From NCBI GenBank assembly GCA_002371615.1, contig DFGA01000069.1, positions 1-61,991 of the forward strand: 61,991 bases of DNA, read 5' to 3'. How positions within the stretch are numbered: the stretch's first letter is position 1; every line of letters starts with the position of its first letter. The notes beneath the pieces were generated by a model that was given only the letters and a program-made list of their open reading frames with translations, searched no databases and was not told the origin of the DNA. The position numbers and the translations under genes were made by a program. The DNA comes from Lachnospiraceae bacterium UBA3762. Lineage in GTDB: Bacteria; Bacillota; Clostridia; Lachnospirales; Lachnospiraceae. Shown in pieces: positions 27,898-37,101 of the stretch.

Positions 27898-29366
27898 GAT
27901 ATAAATTTCTTAATAAGCTCCACAACATTATGAATATCTATTGGCTTTGCTATATGTTCATTCATACCCGAATTGCGCGCCCTGATCTTGTCGTCCGCAA
28001 ACGCATCCGCAGTCATCGCGAGGATCGGGATAGATGCTTTTGTCAAATCTTCCATCGCCCTGATCTTTTCCGTTGCTTCATATCCGTTCATAACAGGCAT
28101 CTGTACATCCATCAGAATGACATCATATCTATCATCAGCCGACTCTACCTTTTGTACGGCATCACTTCCGTCTATGGCCTCATCAACAATGACTCCGTAG
28201 CGCTTAAACATCTCTTTTACTATAACTCTGTTGACCGTCTGATCATCAACAACGAGAATCCTTTTCCCTTCAAGGATTGAATCATCAGCTTCTGTTTCTT
28301 TCCTTGTATCAAAAATCTCTTCGGTAAACTTAATATCCCCTTTTTCAGCTTTTGTAATATCAAGAATATCATTTAATATCCGAAGCAAAAGGCTGCTTGA
28401 GTTCTCGATCTTTTCAAGGTAATCCAGAGTCTTATCCCTGTCATCGATATTTAATTTGGCAAGAGATGTAAAGCCTACTACCGCATTCAACGGAGTCCGC
28501 AGGTTATGCGATATCTTGCTGAGAAAGCGTGTTTTGGTCTCATTTGCTTCCCTGACACTTTCGAGAGCCTGCTCAAGTCTTTCCGCAGAGGCTGCTCTTG
28601 CACGAAGCTCATCATCCGTAACAAGTGTTGCCGATCCATACGCTTTGTACGGTTTGCCCTCACTGTCGTATTCCGCTGTATATCTGACACGGAAAGGTAT
28701 TTTGTCACTTGTTAGCGGCAGAATCGTTTCGAGTTCTTGTTCACCCATATCAAGCGCCTTATGCCATTGCCTGAACAATCCGGCATAGTTTTCGGGAATG
28801 ATTCCGCGCTCTATCGCCGATTCGGGATAATTCTCCAAAACAGGCGGAAGACCGAGATCCCTCATACAGCGAAAACACGGACGCATCGTATGATCCGCAA
28901 CAGTATATTCCCACGAATATATATTGATCTGGTCATAAGCGATCCTGAACCTTCTGTCGCTTTCTGCAAGCGTTTCAAGATTGCTCGTATGTTTGTTGTT
29001 GTTATATATTTCCTCGAAGAAGTAATAATCGTCTTCTATCTTTTCTATGAAAACGATACGGCTCGACAGATGCATTACATCACTGTTTACGCATGCGGAT
29101 TTGACCCTGCACTTGTAATCGCACTCCGTTGCTTCACCTTTTTGGGCAGAAACCATTACTATTTTGCAAAAATCGTCTTTTTCAGCATCAGTGATGAATT
29201 CAAAATAATCACCCCGTAGAAAATCACTTACGCTGACATTCAGCTCCATCTCGTTAATGTATCTGTCATTTACGTTAACAAAACTGAACCTGTCTTTACT
29301 GTTTTCGTTTATCGAAATAATTGCGGCAGCCCCTATATACCGGTTATTTATTATTTCTTCATACAT
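27894..29366 (-). CDS. PAS-HisKA-REC protein lacking an ATPase domain
   Basis: 490 residues from the ATG at 29366 (AGAGG 7 nt upstream); an in-frame TTG at 29387 is less likely. Two PAS-like regions (about 5-130 and 135-255) are followed by a HisKA helix pair with intact H-box KISHNLRTPLN (H287). A receiver domain has Asp420 in ILMDVQMPVMNG. Only about 80 residues separate the His from the receiver, so the HATPase_c domain (normally over 100 residues) is missing. It could dimerise and accept phosphate, but not make it. Soluble, with no membrane segment. Confidence 0.82.
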   Translation of the reverse strand: MYEEIINNRYIGAAAIISINENSKDRFSFVNVNDRYINEMELNVSVSDFLRGDYFEFITDAEKDDFCKIVMVSAQKGEATECDYKCRVKSACVNSDVMHLSSRIVFIEKIEDDYYFFEEIYNNNKHTSNLETLAESDRRFRIAYDQINIYSWEYTVADHTMRPCFRCMRDLGLPPVLENYPESAIERGIIPENYAGLFRQWHKALDMGEQELETILPLTSDKIPFRVRYTAEYDSEGKPYKAYGSATLVTDDELRARAASAERLEQALESVREANETKTRFLSKISHNLRTPLNAVVGFTSLAKLNIDDRDKTLDYLEKIENSSSLLLRILNDILDITKAEKGDIKFTEEIFDTRKETEADDSILEGKRILVVDDQTVNRVIVKEMFKRYGVIVDEAIDGSDAVQKVESADDRYDVILMDVQMPVMNGYEATEKIRAMEDLTKASIPILAMTADAFADDKIRARNSGMNEHIAKPIDIHNVVELIKKFIS

Positions 29367-29521
29367 TCCAGTTCCTCTTAAAAACAACTAATATGTACGG
29401 TCTTTATCAAAAATCGGAATTCAATTTATTATTTTATGTTATCATCCGAAAGTATTATTTACAAGTATATCTGATTATTATAAAATACTTCTCAATCATT
29501 CAGATTCAGAGGCTTAATACT

Positions 29522-30871
29522 ATGAAGGATCATACAACCGACATGACCGTCGGAAGCCCGGTAAAACACATTCTTCTGTTTGCGCTTCCTGCCCTCGTCG
29601 GTAATATTTTTCAACAGATATACAACATTGCGGATTCCATAATTGTAGGCCGCTTTGTGGGTCCTGATGCTCTTGCGGCTGTAGGAGCATCCGCATCCAT
29701 TACATTTCTGTTCTTTGCCCTCTGTAACGGGATAGGCGGAGGCGGAGGCATTGTAGCATCCCAGTACTATGGTGCGGGCAATGACAAAATGGTCAAAAAC
29801 TGTATCGTAAACACAGGGGCGATAATGCTTGCCGTTCCCGTATTTTTCGGTACGGTAGGTTATATTATCTCCCCCGCTTTGTTAAGGCTGCTTTCCACGC
29901 CTGCTGATATTCTGCCCGATGCAAGTATGTACATTCGTTATATGTGCATAGGGCTTCTGTTTGTATCACTCTATAATTATCTGTCATCCATGCTAAGAGC
30001 ATTGGGGGATTCAAGGTCACCTCTCTATTTTCTGATCCTCTCAACCATTCTGAACGTTATACTCGATATAGTTTTCGTATATAACTTCAAAATGGGAATC
30101 AAAGGTGCTGCGATTGCAACAATAATAGCCCAGTTTACGGCTACTTTGACATGCGGGATATATGCATACAAAGTCAATCCCTACTTCAGACTGACAAAAG
30201 ATGATTTTGTCCTCTCCGCTCAAACATCATATAAAGTCATCCGCCTCGGTGTTCCGATGTCTCTTCAGTTTGCACTCATATCGATCTCATCGATGGCTGT
30301 CCAGCGCGTTGTAAATGCATACGGAACAGTTGTCATTGCTGCATTTACTGCAACCAATCGTATAGAGCAGTTAATACATCAGCCATACACAACTCTCGGA
30401 ACATCTCTTGCAACATACAGCGGACAAAACTATGGTGCCAAAAAATATGACAGGGTGTACACAGGTTACAAAAAAGGACTGCTTATCATGGCTGTAATCA
30501 CCGGAATAATGATGCTTGTTATGCAGTTCTTCGGAGGAGCGATAACAAGCCTGTTTGTTACTGATGAAAGGGTAGTTGCTCTTGGTGCAATGGGTCTTCG
30601 AATAACATCCCTGTTCTACCTTGCGCTAGGCCTCATTTACGTTGTCAGGGGCGTTCTTACCGGAGTCGGAGATGCATTTTTCGCGTTGTTTAACGGAATC
30701 GTGGAAGTGATAGGAAGATTTACCCTTCCTATACTCATGACCAAATATATGGGCATGGGAGAGACCGGCATATGGGTATCTGCCGGAGTGGTATGGATCG
30801 TAAGTGGTGTGACCGCATGGTACAGATACAGAACATATCTGTATGACAGGATCAAGCCGGTAAAGGCATGA
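29522..30871 (+). CDS. MATE-family efflux transporter
   Basis: 449 residues from the ATG at 29522 (GAGG 9 nt upstream); the open frame extends further 5' but that part is AT-rich and not protein-like. Twelve membrane segments are predicted. PALVGNIFQQIYNIADSIIVGRFVG at the N-terminus (in part) and the GIGGGGGIVASQYYGAG segment are MATE features. It probably exports cationic drugs or metabolites with Na+ or H+. The 3' end lies 7 nt from the convergent pseudouridine synthase gene. Confidence 0.9.
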   Translation: MKDHTTDMTVGSPVKHILLFALPALVGNIFQQIYNIADSIIVGRFVGPDALAAVGASASITFLFFALCNGIGGGGGIVASQYYGAGNDKMVKNCIVNTGAIMLAVPVFFGTVGYIISPALLRLLSTPADILPDASMYIRYMCIGLLFVSLYNYLSSMLRALGDSRSPLYFLILSTILNVILDIVFVYNFKMGIKGAAIATIIAQFTATLTCGIYAYKVNPYFRLTKDDFVLSAQTSYKVIRLGVPMSLQFALISISSMAVQRVVNAYGTVVIAAFTATNRIEQLIHQPYTTLGTSLATYSGQNYGAKKYDRVYTGYKKGLLIMAVITGIMMLVMQFFGGAITSLFVTDERVVALGAMGLRITSLFYLALGLIYVVRGVLTGVGDAFFALFNGIVEVIGRFTLPILMTKYMGMGETGIWVSAGVVWIVSGVTAWYRYRTYLYDRIKPVKA

Positions 30872-30878
30872 TTTGATA

Positions 30879-31598
30879 TTACAATTCTTTGTACTGACCT
30901 TCTTCCAGATCTGGATCTAAAACAATATCTCCCATGGAGATCCTCTTTAGGTAAATCACCTTTTTACCACAGCTTGCTATCATTCGTTTGATCTGATGAT
31001 ATTTTCCCTCACTGATCGTAACCTCCGCACGGCAAGGGTCATCCGGTGATATTTCAAGTTTTGCGCTTTTTAGTGCAGTTCCGTCAGCAAGCGTTATTCC
31101 TTCGCTGAACTTTTTCGCATCTTCTTCACTAAGCGGCAGGTCCGTCCTTATCAGATACCTTTTATCAACATGCCCTGAAGGTGATGTTAATCGATGAGCA
31201 TATTCACCGTCATCAGTAACGATAATCAGCCCCACGCTGTCCTTATCAAGCCTCCCTACAGGAAACAGACCTTTTCTTAGTTCGGCAGGAAACAGATCAA
31301 TGACTGTTCGTTCAACAGGATCCTCAGTGGCACTGACAACTCCGGAAGGTTTGTTGAGCATATAGTAAACATGTTTTTTGTATACTATCTTCTGGCCCTT
31401 CAGGCATACTTCATCCGTCTCTTTGACATGATACGAACTGTCATGGCAAACCTCGCCGTTTACTGTCACACATCCCTTCCGGATATACTCTTTTACCTCG
31501 CTGCGGCTCCCTGCCCGTGAATTGGCTATATATTTATCCAGCCTTAAATTCTTGCTTATCCCTTTATCATCCGACTTAATCACAGAAATCCCTTTCAT
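30879..31598 (-). CDS. rsuA: RsuA-type rRNA pseudouridine synthase
   Basis: 239 residues. An N-terminal S4 RNA-binding domain (LRLDKYIANSRAGSRSEVKEYI, in part, about 18-75) is followed by the catalytic domain with the Asp in GRLDKDSVGLIIVTDDG near 117. The family isomerises uridine to pseudouridine in 16S rRNA (U516 in E. coli). The start is uncertain: the ATG at 31598 lacks a ribosome site, while a GTG at 31583 has AAAGGG upstream. It is on the same strand as the signalling operon but 236 nt away. Confidence 0.85.
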   Translation of the reverse strand: MKGISVIKSDDKGISKNLRLDKYIANSRAGSRSEVKEYIRKGCVTVNGEVCHDSSYHVKETDEVCLKGQKIVYKKHVYYMLNKPSGVVSATEDPVERTVIDLFPAELRKGLFPVGRLDKDSVGLIIVTDDGEYAHRLTSPSGHVDKRYLIRTDLPLSEEDAKKFSEGITLADGTALKSAKLEISPDDPCRAEVTISEGKYHQIKRMIASCGKKVIYLKRISMGDIVLDPDLEEGQYKEL

Positions 31599-31796
31599 AT
31601 TTCAGGATCATACCATTTGTAGCGTCGATATCGTATTCATACTCGTTAAAACCCTCAACAAAATCAAGCTCATTCTTTTATTTTACTTCTTTCCCGCATG
31701 CTTAAGTGCAGCCTGATAAGCTTTCTCCGGGCGTCTGTCTGCCTTTGTTTTCCCTTTCCTTTCTTTCCAAACAAAGTGTAAATCATAGGGTATCAC

Positions 31797-31840
31797 AAAA
31801 GTGTCACAGATCAAAAGGTGTCAAAGTAAAGGTGTCAAAG
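31797..31840. repeat. Three short tandem repeats at the 3' end of the DegV-fusion gene
   Basis: Units at 31797-31809, 31813-31826 and 31828-31840 share (A)AAAGGTGTCAAAG, with the first slightly diverged. The stop codon of the kinase-DegV gene (31835) lies in the third unit. On the minus strand each unit reads TTTGACACCTT, so two contain a -35-like TTGACA. Confidence 0.6.
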
Positions 31841-34579
31841 CTTATTTGCGAATAGAAGCCCGAAAGTTCCCGGGCCGCAGTTTACGGCAATTGAAGGTGA
31901 AGCTTTCTGACAATAAACGTGTTCGAATGATATTTTGTTTTCGACCGTTTTCCTGATAAAATCAAGATCACTTTTATTAAGACCGACGTATGTTATGAAA
32001 AGTATCTCATTATCTATATCGGAAACCGAAACAAGCGTTTTTTCTATATACTTCTCCCAGGCTCTCTTCCTCGATCCGAAGAAGAAGTTCGAAAGTGTCA
32101 TTTTCCCTCTCTTCATTTCGATGACAGGCCGAAACATGACAGCCTTGCATATAGCTGCAATCCTGAATCCGACCTGACCCGATCTGGCAAGATAATCAAG
32201 ATTATCAACAATAAAGCTTGTTGATATGCATTTTTTGACATAATCAAGCCGCTTCACCGTCTCCGCGACCGACAGCCCTTCCGCTGCCATACGGCATGCA
32301 GCAATAGTTAAGAGGCCCTGACCGCTTGATAAATGCTCCGTATCGTACACAGTAACATTATCAAATGTTTCGGCTCCTTCAACGGCAGATTGGTAACCGC
32401 TGTGCTCCACCCGTGATGAAATCGACATATGCAGAACATTATTGGCACCTGCGAGTGCCTTGGCAAAGAAATCTTCATGGTCCGCCACCGAAGGGGAATG
32501 CGTCTTGATCACATGATTTTCGGTCATATAGTCCATAAGACCGTCCGAATCAATTTCCAAACCATCCGCAAAGATTCCGTTTTCAGTCTCAACTTTATGA
32601 GGGATTACCTCAATTGAGTATTTGTCCAAAAGAGCCCCCGGTAAGTCAGCAACACTTTCGGTCGTAACAGCCAGGTTCTTCTTGCGTGTTGAAGCATCAA
32701 GCCATGACATGCTGTTTGCTATTATATCTTCATCACTTCTTTTCAGCGTGACGAGTTCCTTGGGAAGAAGTCTGATCAGTTCACTCTCAAGCTCTCCTGC
32801 ATTTACGGGCTTTACTATATATCCGTCGAATCCTTCATCCGTATATATCTTTTTCATTTCACTTCCGGCATTGGCCGTAAGTGCCACCACTTTGGAATCT
32901 TTTGAGGCTCCTCCAACCTGGCTTTGTATCCTGTGAAAGCACTCAACCCCGTCCATTTCAGGCATCATGTGATCCATAAAAATCACGTCATATGATTTTT
33001 CGAGAGTAAGCTCGAGTGCCTCCGAGCCTGATGCCGCCGTATCCAGAATGACTTTTGTATCTCGCAGAAGTTTTCTCATAACAAGCAGATTGGACTCGTT
33101 ATCATCCACAACCAGAATTTTTGCTTTCGGTGCCTCAAGAAGACATCTGTAGGAGCCGGAAGTATTTACTCTGTGTTTTTCTTCAAGATTGATATTTCCT
33201 ATCTCACTGTAATCATTTACGGTTTGGGGAATTGTAATAACAAATGTAGACCCCTGGGTATAAACACTGTTGACGGAAACTGTTCCGCCCATCAGTTCTG
33301 TAAGTTGTTTAACTATCGATAGTCCCAGACCCGTTCCTTCAATGTAACGGTTTTTGACTTCATCTACACGTTTGAACGCAGTGAATAGGTATGGCATACT
33401 CTCTTTTCTGATTCCCATTCCGGTATCCTTCACTGAATACACTATATCGGCTATACCGTCTTTTATACCGCTGCATTGCATTGTCAGGGTCACGGACCCT
33501 TTCTTCGTATACTTAATGGCATTATTAAGGACATTTATCAGTATCTGCTTGATACGTACTTCATCCCCGTACAGTTCGGACGGAATGTCGGGTGATACCT
33601 CAACATGAAAATCAAGTCCTTTTTCTTTGGACCTTAGCCAAAGCATTCCGACTATATCGGAAAGCATGTCTCCCGGTCTGTAATTTGCCGGTGTGATCTT
33701 CATCTGACCGAGAGTTATCTTGGACATATCCAAAATATCATTTATCAAATGGAGAAGCAGATTACTGGCCGCACGAATGTTTGTTGCGTTTTCAGCAACC
33801 TCATCACTTACTCGCTCACGAAGTATCATTTCATTGAGTCCGATTATCGTATTGATCGGTGTTCTGATCTCATGACTCATACTTGAGAAAAACCTGTTCT
33901 GGGCATTATTCAGTTCACTGATCTCCTTCTTCTGTTTCTCGTTACTTATATTGTTTTCTCTGTATGAGAACTGCAGGAAAAGGATCAGAAGTCCTATAAC
34001 AAGTTCCGCGACAAGATAAAGAGTCACTTCAGCCGTCGGAGCCGATGGCATAGTCAGAACTCTTCTGATCCTGTCGTATAAGATCAGCATTACGGAATCC
34101 GTGAACAATGAAATAAGAAGAAAAACCATCGGATGCATATAAACGCAAAGAGGAATTACAAGAATAACCGTCATATACATAACAGGATTGGCAAAACCAC
34201 ACGCAAATGCATCAAGACAGGCCGCACACATGCCGCCCGTTATAATAAGAAGTGACACTATCGGAGATATCCAGATGAGTTTCCCGAGTCGTCTTTCATA
34301 ATCTTTCTTAACATACATCAGGATGCTTTGCGATATCACCATCAGGACAAACAATCCTATATACATCAACCTGTAATATGCAATGAGATTGCCGTAATCG
34401 CGTGCCGGGAAGAGACTTAGAACAAACAGAACAACCTGAACAAGAGCACCCATTGCCACGGCAAAACGCATCTTGCTGAATGTTTCCCCGTAAATAGCCT
34501 TATAGATCAGATCTTCATTCTCATATGTGCCCCTCTCGTGAAACAGGAACCGGAAAAAAGAAGAAAAAGACAATTTCAT
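31835..34579 (-). CDS. Membrane hybrid histidine kinase fused to a DegV fatty-acid-binding domain
   Basis: 914 residues from the ATG at 34579 (GTG at 34585 is also possible), 2 nt after the stop of the upstream kinase gene. About six membrane segments (40-205), HisKA with SSMSHEIRTPINTI (H about 236), HATPase_c with DTGMGIR and GTGLGLSIV, and a receiver with Asp in VIFMDHMMPEMDG (about 545). From about 636 to the end it is a full DegV domain: TTESVADLP, THSPSVAD, ISSRVEHSGY, LDYLARSGQVG and CGPGTFGLLF in the usual order. DegV/FakB proteins bind one fatty acid. I know of no standard architecture of this kind. I infer fatty-acid or lipid sensing tied to phosphotransfer. Confidence 0.88.
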   Translation of the reverse strand: MKLSFSSFFRFLFHERGTYENEDLIYKAIYGETFSKMRFAVAMGALVQVVLFVLSLFPARDYGNLIAYYRLMYIGLFVLMVISQSILMYVKKDYERRLGKLIWISPIVSLLIITGGMCAACLDAFACGFANPVMYMTVILVIPLCVYMHPMVFLLISLFTDSVMLILYDRIRRVLTMPSAPTAEVTLYLVAELVIGLLILFLQFSYRENNISNEKQKKEISELNNAQNRFFSSMSHEIRTPINTIIGLNEMILRERVSDEVAENATNIRAASNLLLHLINDILDMSKITLGQMKITPANYRPGDMLSDIVGMLWLRSKEKGLDFHVEVSPDIPSELYGDEVRIKQILINVLNNAIKYTKKGSVTLTMQCSGIKDGIADIVYSVKDTGMGIRKESMPYLFTAFKRVDEVKNRYIEGTGLGLSIVKQLTELMGGTVSVNSVYTQGSTFVITIPQTVNDYSEIGNINLEEKHRVNTSGSYRCLLEAPKAKILVVDDNESNLLVMRKLLRDTKVILDTAASGSEALELTLEKSYDVIFMDHMMPEMDGVECFHRIQSQVGGASKDSKVVALTANAGSEMKKIYTDEGFDGYIVKPVNAGELESELIRLLPKELVTLKRSDEDIIANSMSWLDASTRKKNLAVTTESVADLPGALLDKYSIEVIPHKVETENGIFADGLEIDSDGLMDYMTENHVIKTHSPSVADHEDFFAKALAGANNVLHMSISSRVEHSGYQSAVEGAETFDNVTVYDTEHLSSGQGLLTIAACRMAAEGLSVAETVKRLDYVKKCISTSFIVDNLDYLARSGQVGFRIAAICKAVMFRPVIEMKRGKMTLSNFFFGSRKRAWEKYIEKTLVSVSDIDNEILFITYVGLNKSDLDFIRKTVENKISFEHVYCQKASPSIAVNCGPGTFGLLFANKL

Positions 34580-34581
34580 GA

Positions 34582-37101
34582 TCACGCACCCCCTTCCGGT
34601 TCAAATTCGAGAATCTCGTCAAAATCGGAAGTATCCTCTTTTACTTTGGAAGCTGCTCTATCGGGATCTATGGCATCCAGGAGCCTCTCATACACCGCAA
34701 GCATGGCATCGTGTGATTTATCTACAAAGGCTCTGTCACCTCTTTTGGCCGCTTCTTCAAGTTCCTTTGCCATCTCTGACAGGTGCATCTCGCCTATCAT
34801 CTTGGATGTGCTCTTGATGGAATGAACCTGAATTGCATAATCACCAAGGTTCCCCAAAGCAAGCGACTCCTCCATAGTTTTCTTTTTGGCCGTAGATTCT
34901 TGGGCATACTGATTAAGAAGAGTCTTGTAAAACTCCGCATCATTCTGACTGTAATACATGCCGGTATCAGTATCCACACCGATAGCCTTGAGTCTGTCAA
35001 AGATATCATCCGGCGCAATACCGGAATGATCCTCTTTAGACGGCTGATTACTGTTTGCTACGACAAGTGCAGGTGGAAGGACACGTTTTAATACTCTTTC
35101 AAGTTCAACCATATCCACCGGTTTTGCTACAAAGCCATCGAACCCGGCCTGTCGGAACATTTCCCGGGCAGAGCTTACCGCATTAGCGGTAAAAGCAATC
35201 ACCGGAGTAATGATTTTGGATCTTGTCTGCTCACTTCTGATCCTCCTCATTGCTTCCACACCGTCCATAACCGGCATCATATGATCCATAAAGATTACAT
35301 CGTACTCATTCTGGCGGCACAGGTCGATCGCCTCCTGTCCGGACTCGCACGTTGTAACGATCATTCCGTATCTGCGGAGCATTCCCGATGACACGATAAG
35401 GTTCATCGGCTCATCATCAACGATAAGTGCTCTGGCACCAGTGAAAGATACGGCACCCTCCTCAAAAACATCATCTCCCGGCTTGCTGTTAAGAATACCC
35501 ACTACAGGAAAACAGTAAAAAGGTTTGGGCATCACACGCACTTTAGAAGCTGTGGGTCTGTTAAGTTCCTCGGGATTTGCAACAACAGTTACAAGAACAT
35601 CCGATGCAAGTGATTCCATATATTCGACCGCACTGTTGTATTCTTCCGGGCCTGCAAACAGGTGTGTGAGCTTCTTGTTATCCACCAGGGCCCGCAATGA
35701 ATCTAAGTTATCGACTCTGTGCATCGAAACCTTCAGACCCGTAACTATATTTCTGACCATTGAATCGTAGAATTCGCGTACATGAGGATTGGGGTATTTT
35801 TCAAAATGAAGATATGCCCCCAGGCTGATGGACTCCCTGTCCTTAATTGACATGCACGGATTGGGATCGATAATACGGTTCGGTATGCTTACTCTTACCG
35901 ATGTGCCCCCTCCGATACTGCTCTCTATGATCATAAAGCCGCCAAGTGATTTTACAAATCCGTGAACTATCATCATTCCAAGCCCCAGGCCGCCGGTCGT
36001 CCTGTCTCTTCCCGAATCCGCTTTATAGAAATCGTCGTATATCATCTCAAGCTGATGTTCGTCCATGCCTATGCCGGTATCCTTAACCTCGATGATCAGA
36101 TTGATACCGTACACTTGGGAAACCGATGACACATGAACGTACACGCCGCCTTCATTGGTAAACTTAATCCCGTTTATAATAAGATGCCATAATATCTTTT
36201 TAAGTTTATCAACGTCGGTGTTCATTACCGAAGGTATGGAAGGTTCAACATCTATGACAAGTTCTATGTTTTTCTTCCGATGAGGTTCGATCTCACTGAC
36301 AAGATCGTTAAAAACGGAAGACAGCATATAGTCTTCATAATTTACAGCGACATCGTTCCTGTCTATCTCCGAAAAATCAAGAATATTGCTTATCTGCTCT
36401 CCGATTCGCTTCCCTGCCTCCTCAATCGCGACAAGATCATTCTTCCTGTCCCTGTCCGTCTCCTTGCTTATTTCGATATTGCAAAGGCCCAATATTGTAT
36501 TGATCGGCGTTCTGATCTCATGGGAGACGTTGGCGATAAAATCATTCAGCCTTCCTGTCGACTCATTGAGCTTGGTTATCTCTTCCTTAGAGTGTCCCAA
36601 GACTTCCTGCCACTTGTTGATTATTGTTCTCGAGATCCACGCAGTCATTGTCACGACCGCTACATGCAGAAGTGTCCTTGTTAACGTAAGCGAATCAAAC
36701 TTCATCCCGCCCACTGCAAGGTTGATTATTTCGTATGCCATGGTTATGTAATACGTGAGCTGGCACAAGGTGACGAGTGAATGAATGCCGGTCATCGTAT
36801 ACAGAAACATCACAACACATATCACAACAGCAAGATCGAAGGTACTAGTATCGTGAGTTCCGTAATAAAAGAAAGTGGCCATCATAAGAAGAGAGCACAC
36901 CCACAGGCGCATCCGTCCGCTCCCTATATTGGAAAAATAAATATACCACGACAGGAGCACACCTCCCAATATGAGAAATGTCATCCATTTTTCCCAATCC
37001 ATCACGAAAATCTCGGCAACCAGAATCACTGAGAAAATCGTGTATGTGAGCAGCATCATCAGATGTGACGATATAAACAGTTCGTCGTTGTTTTTATCCA
37101 C
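34582..37101 (-). CDS. Membrane hybrid histidine kinase with receiver and HPt domains
   Basis: 839 residues. About six N-terminal membrane segments (12-165), HisKA with NVSHEIRTPINTI (H about 196), HATPase_c with DTGIGMD and GGLGLGM, then a receiver-like region without clear motifs (about 430-545). A true receiver follows with Asp in VIFMDHMMPVMDG (about 615). The C-terminal HPt domain (about 715-810) has the phospho-accepting His in VHSIKSTSKMIG. This is the layout of a multi-step phosphorelay. The stop nearly touches the start of the DegV-fusion kinase, and its start abuts the GGDEF/HD-GYP gene, so the three form one operon. Confidence 0.9.
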   Translation of the reverse strand: MDKNNDELFISSHLMMLLTYTIFSVILVAEIFVMDWEKWMTFLILGGVLLSWYIYFSNIGSGRMRLWVCSLLMMATFFYYGTHDTSTFDLAVVICVVMFLYTMTGIHSLVTLCQLTYYITMAYEIINLAVGGMKFDSLTLTRTLLHVAVVTMTAWISRTIINKWQEVLGHSKEEITKLNESTGRLNDFIANVSHEIRTPINTILGLCNIEISKETDRDRKNDLVAIEEAGKRIGEQISNILDFSEIDRNDVAVNYEDYMLSSVFNDLVSEIEPHRKKNIELVIDVEPSIPSVMNTDVDKLKKILWHLIINGIKFTNEGGVYVHVSSVSQVYGINLIIEVKDTGIGMDEHQLEMIYDDFYKADSGRDRTTGGLGLGMMIVHGFVKSLGGFMIIESSIGGGTSVRVSIPNRIIDPNPCMSIKDRESISLGAYLHFEKYPNPHVREFYDSMVRNIVTGLKVSMHRVDNLDSLRALVDNKKLTHLFAGPEEYNSAVEYMESLASDVLVTVVANPEELNRPTASKVRVMPKPFYCFPVVGILNSKPGDDVFEEGAVSFTGARALIVDDEPMNLIVSSGMLRRYGMIVTTCESGQEAIDLCRQNEYDVIFMDHMMPVMDGVEAMRRIRSEQTRSKIITPVIAFTANAVSSAREMFRQAGFDGFVAKPVDMVELERVLKRVLPPALVVANSNQPSKEDHSGIAPDDIFDRLKAIGVDTDTGMYYSQNDAEFYKTLLNQYAQESTAKKKTMEESLALGNLGDYAIQVHSIKSTSKMIGEMHLSEMAKELEEAAKRGDRAFVDKSHDAMLAVYERLLDAIDPDRAASKVKEDTSDFDEILEFEPEGGA

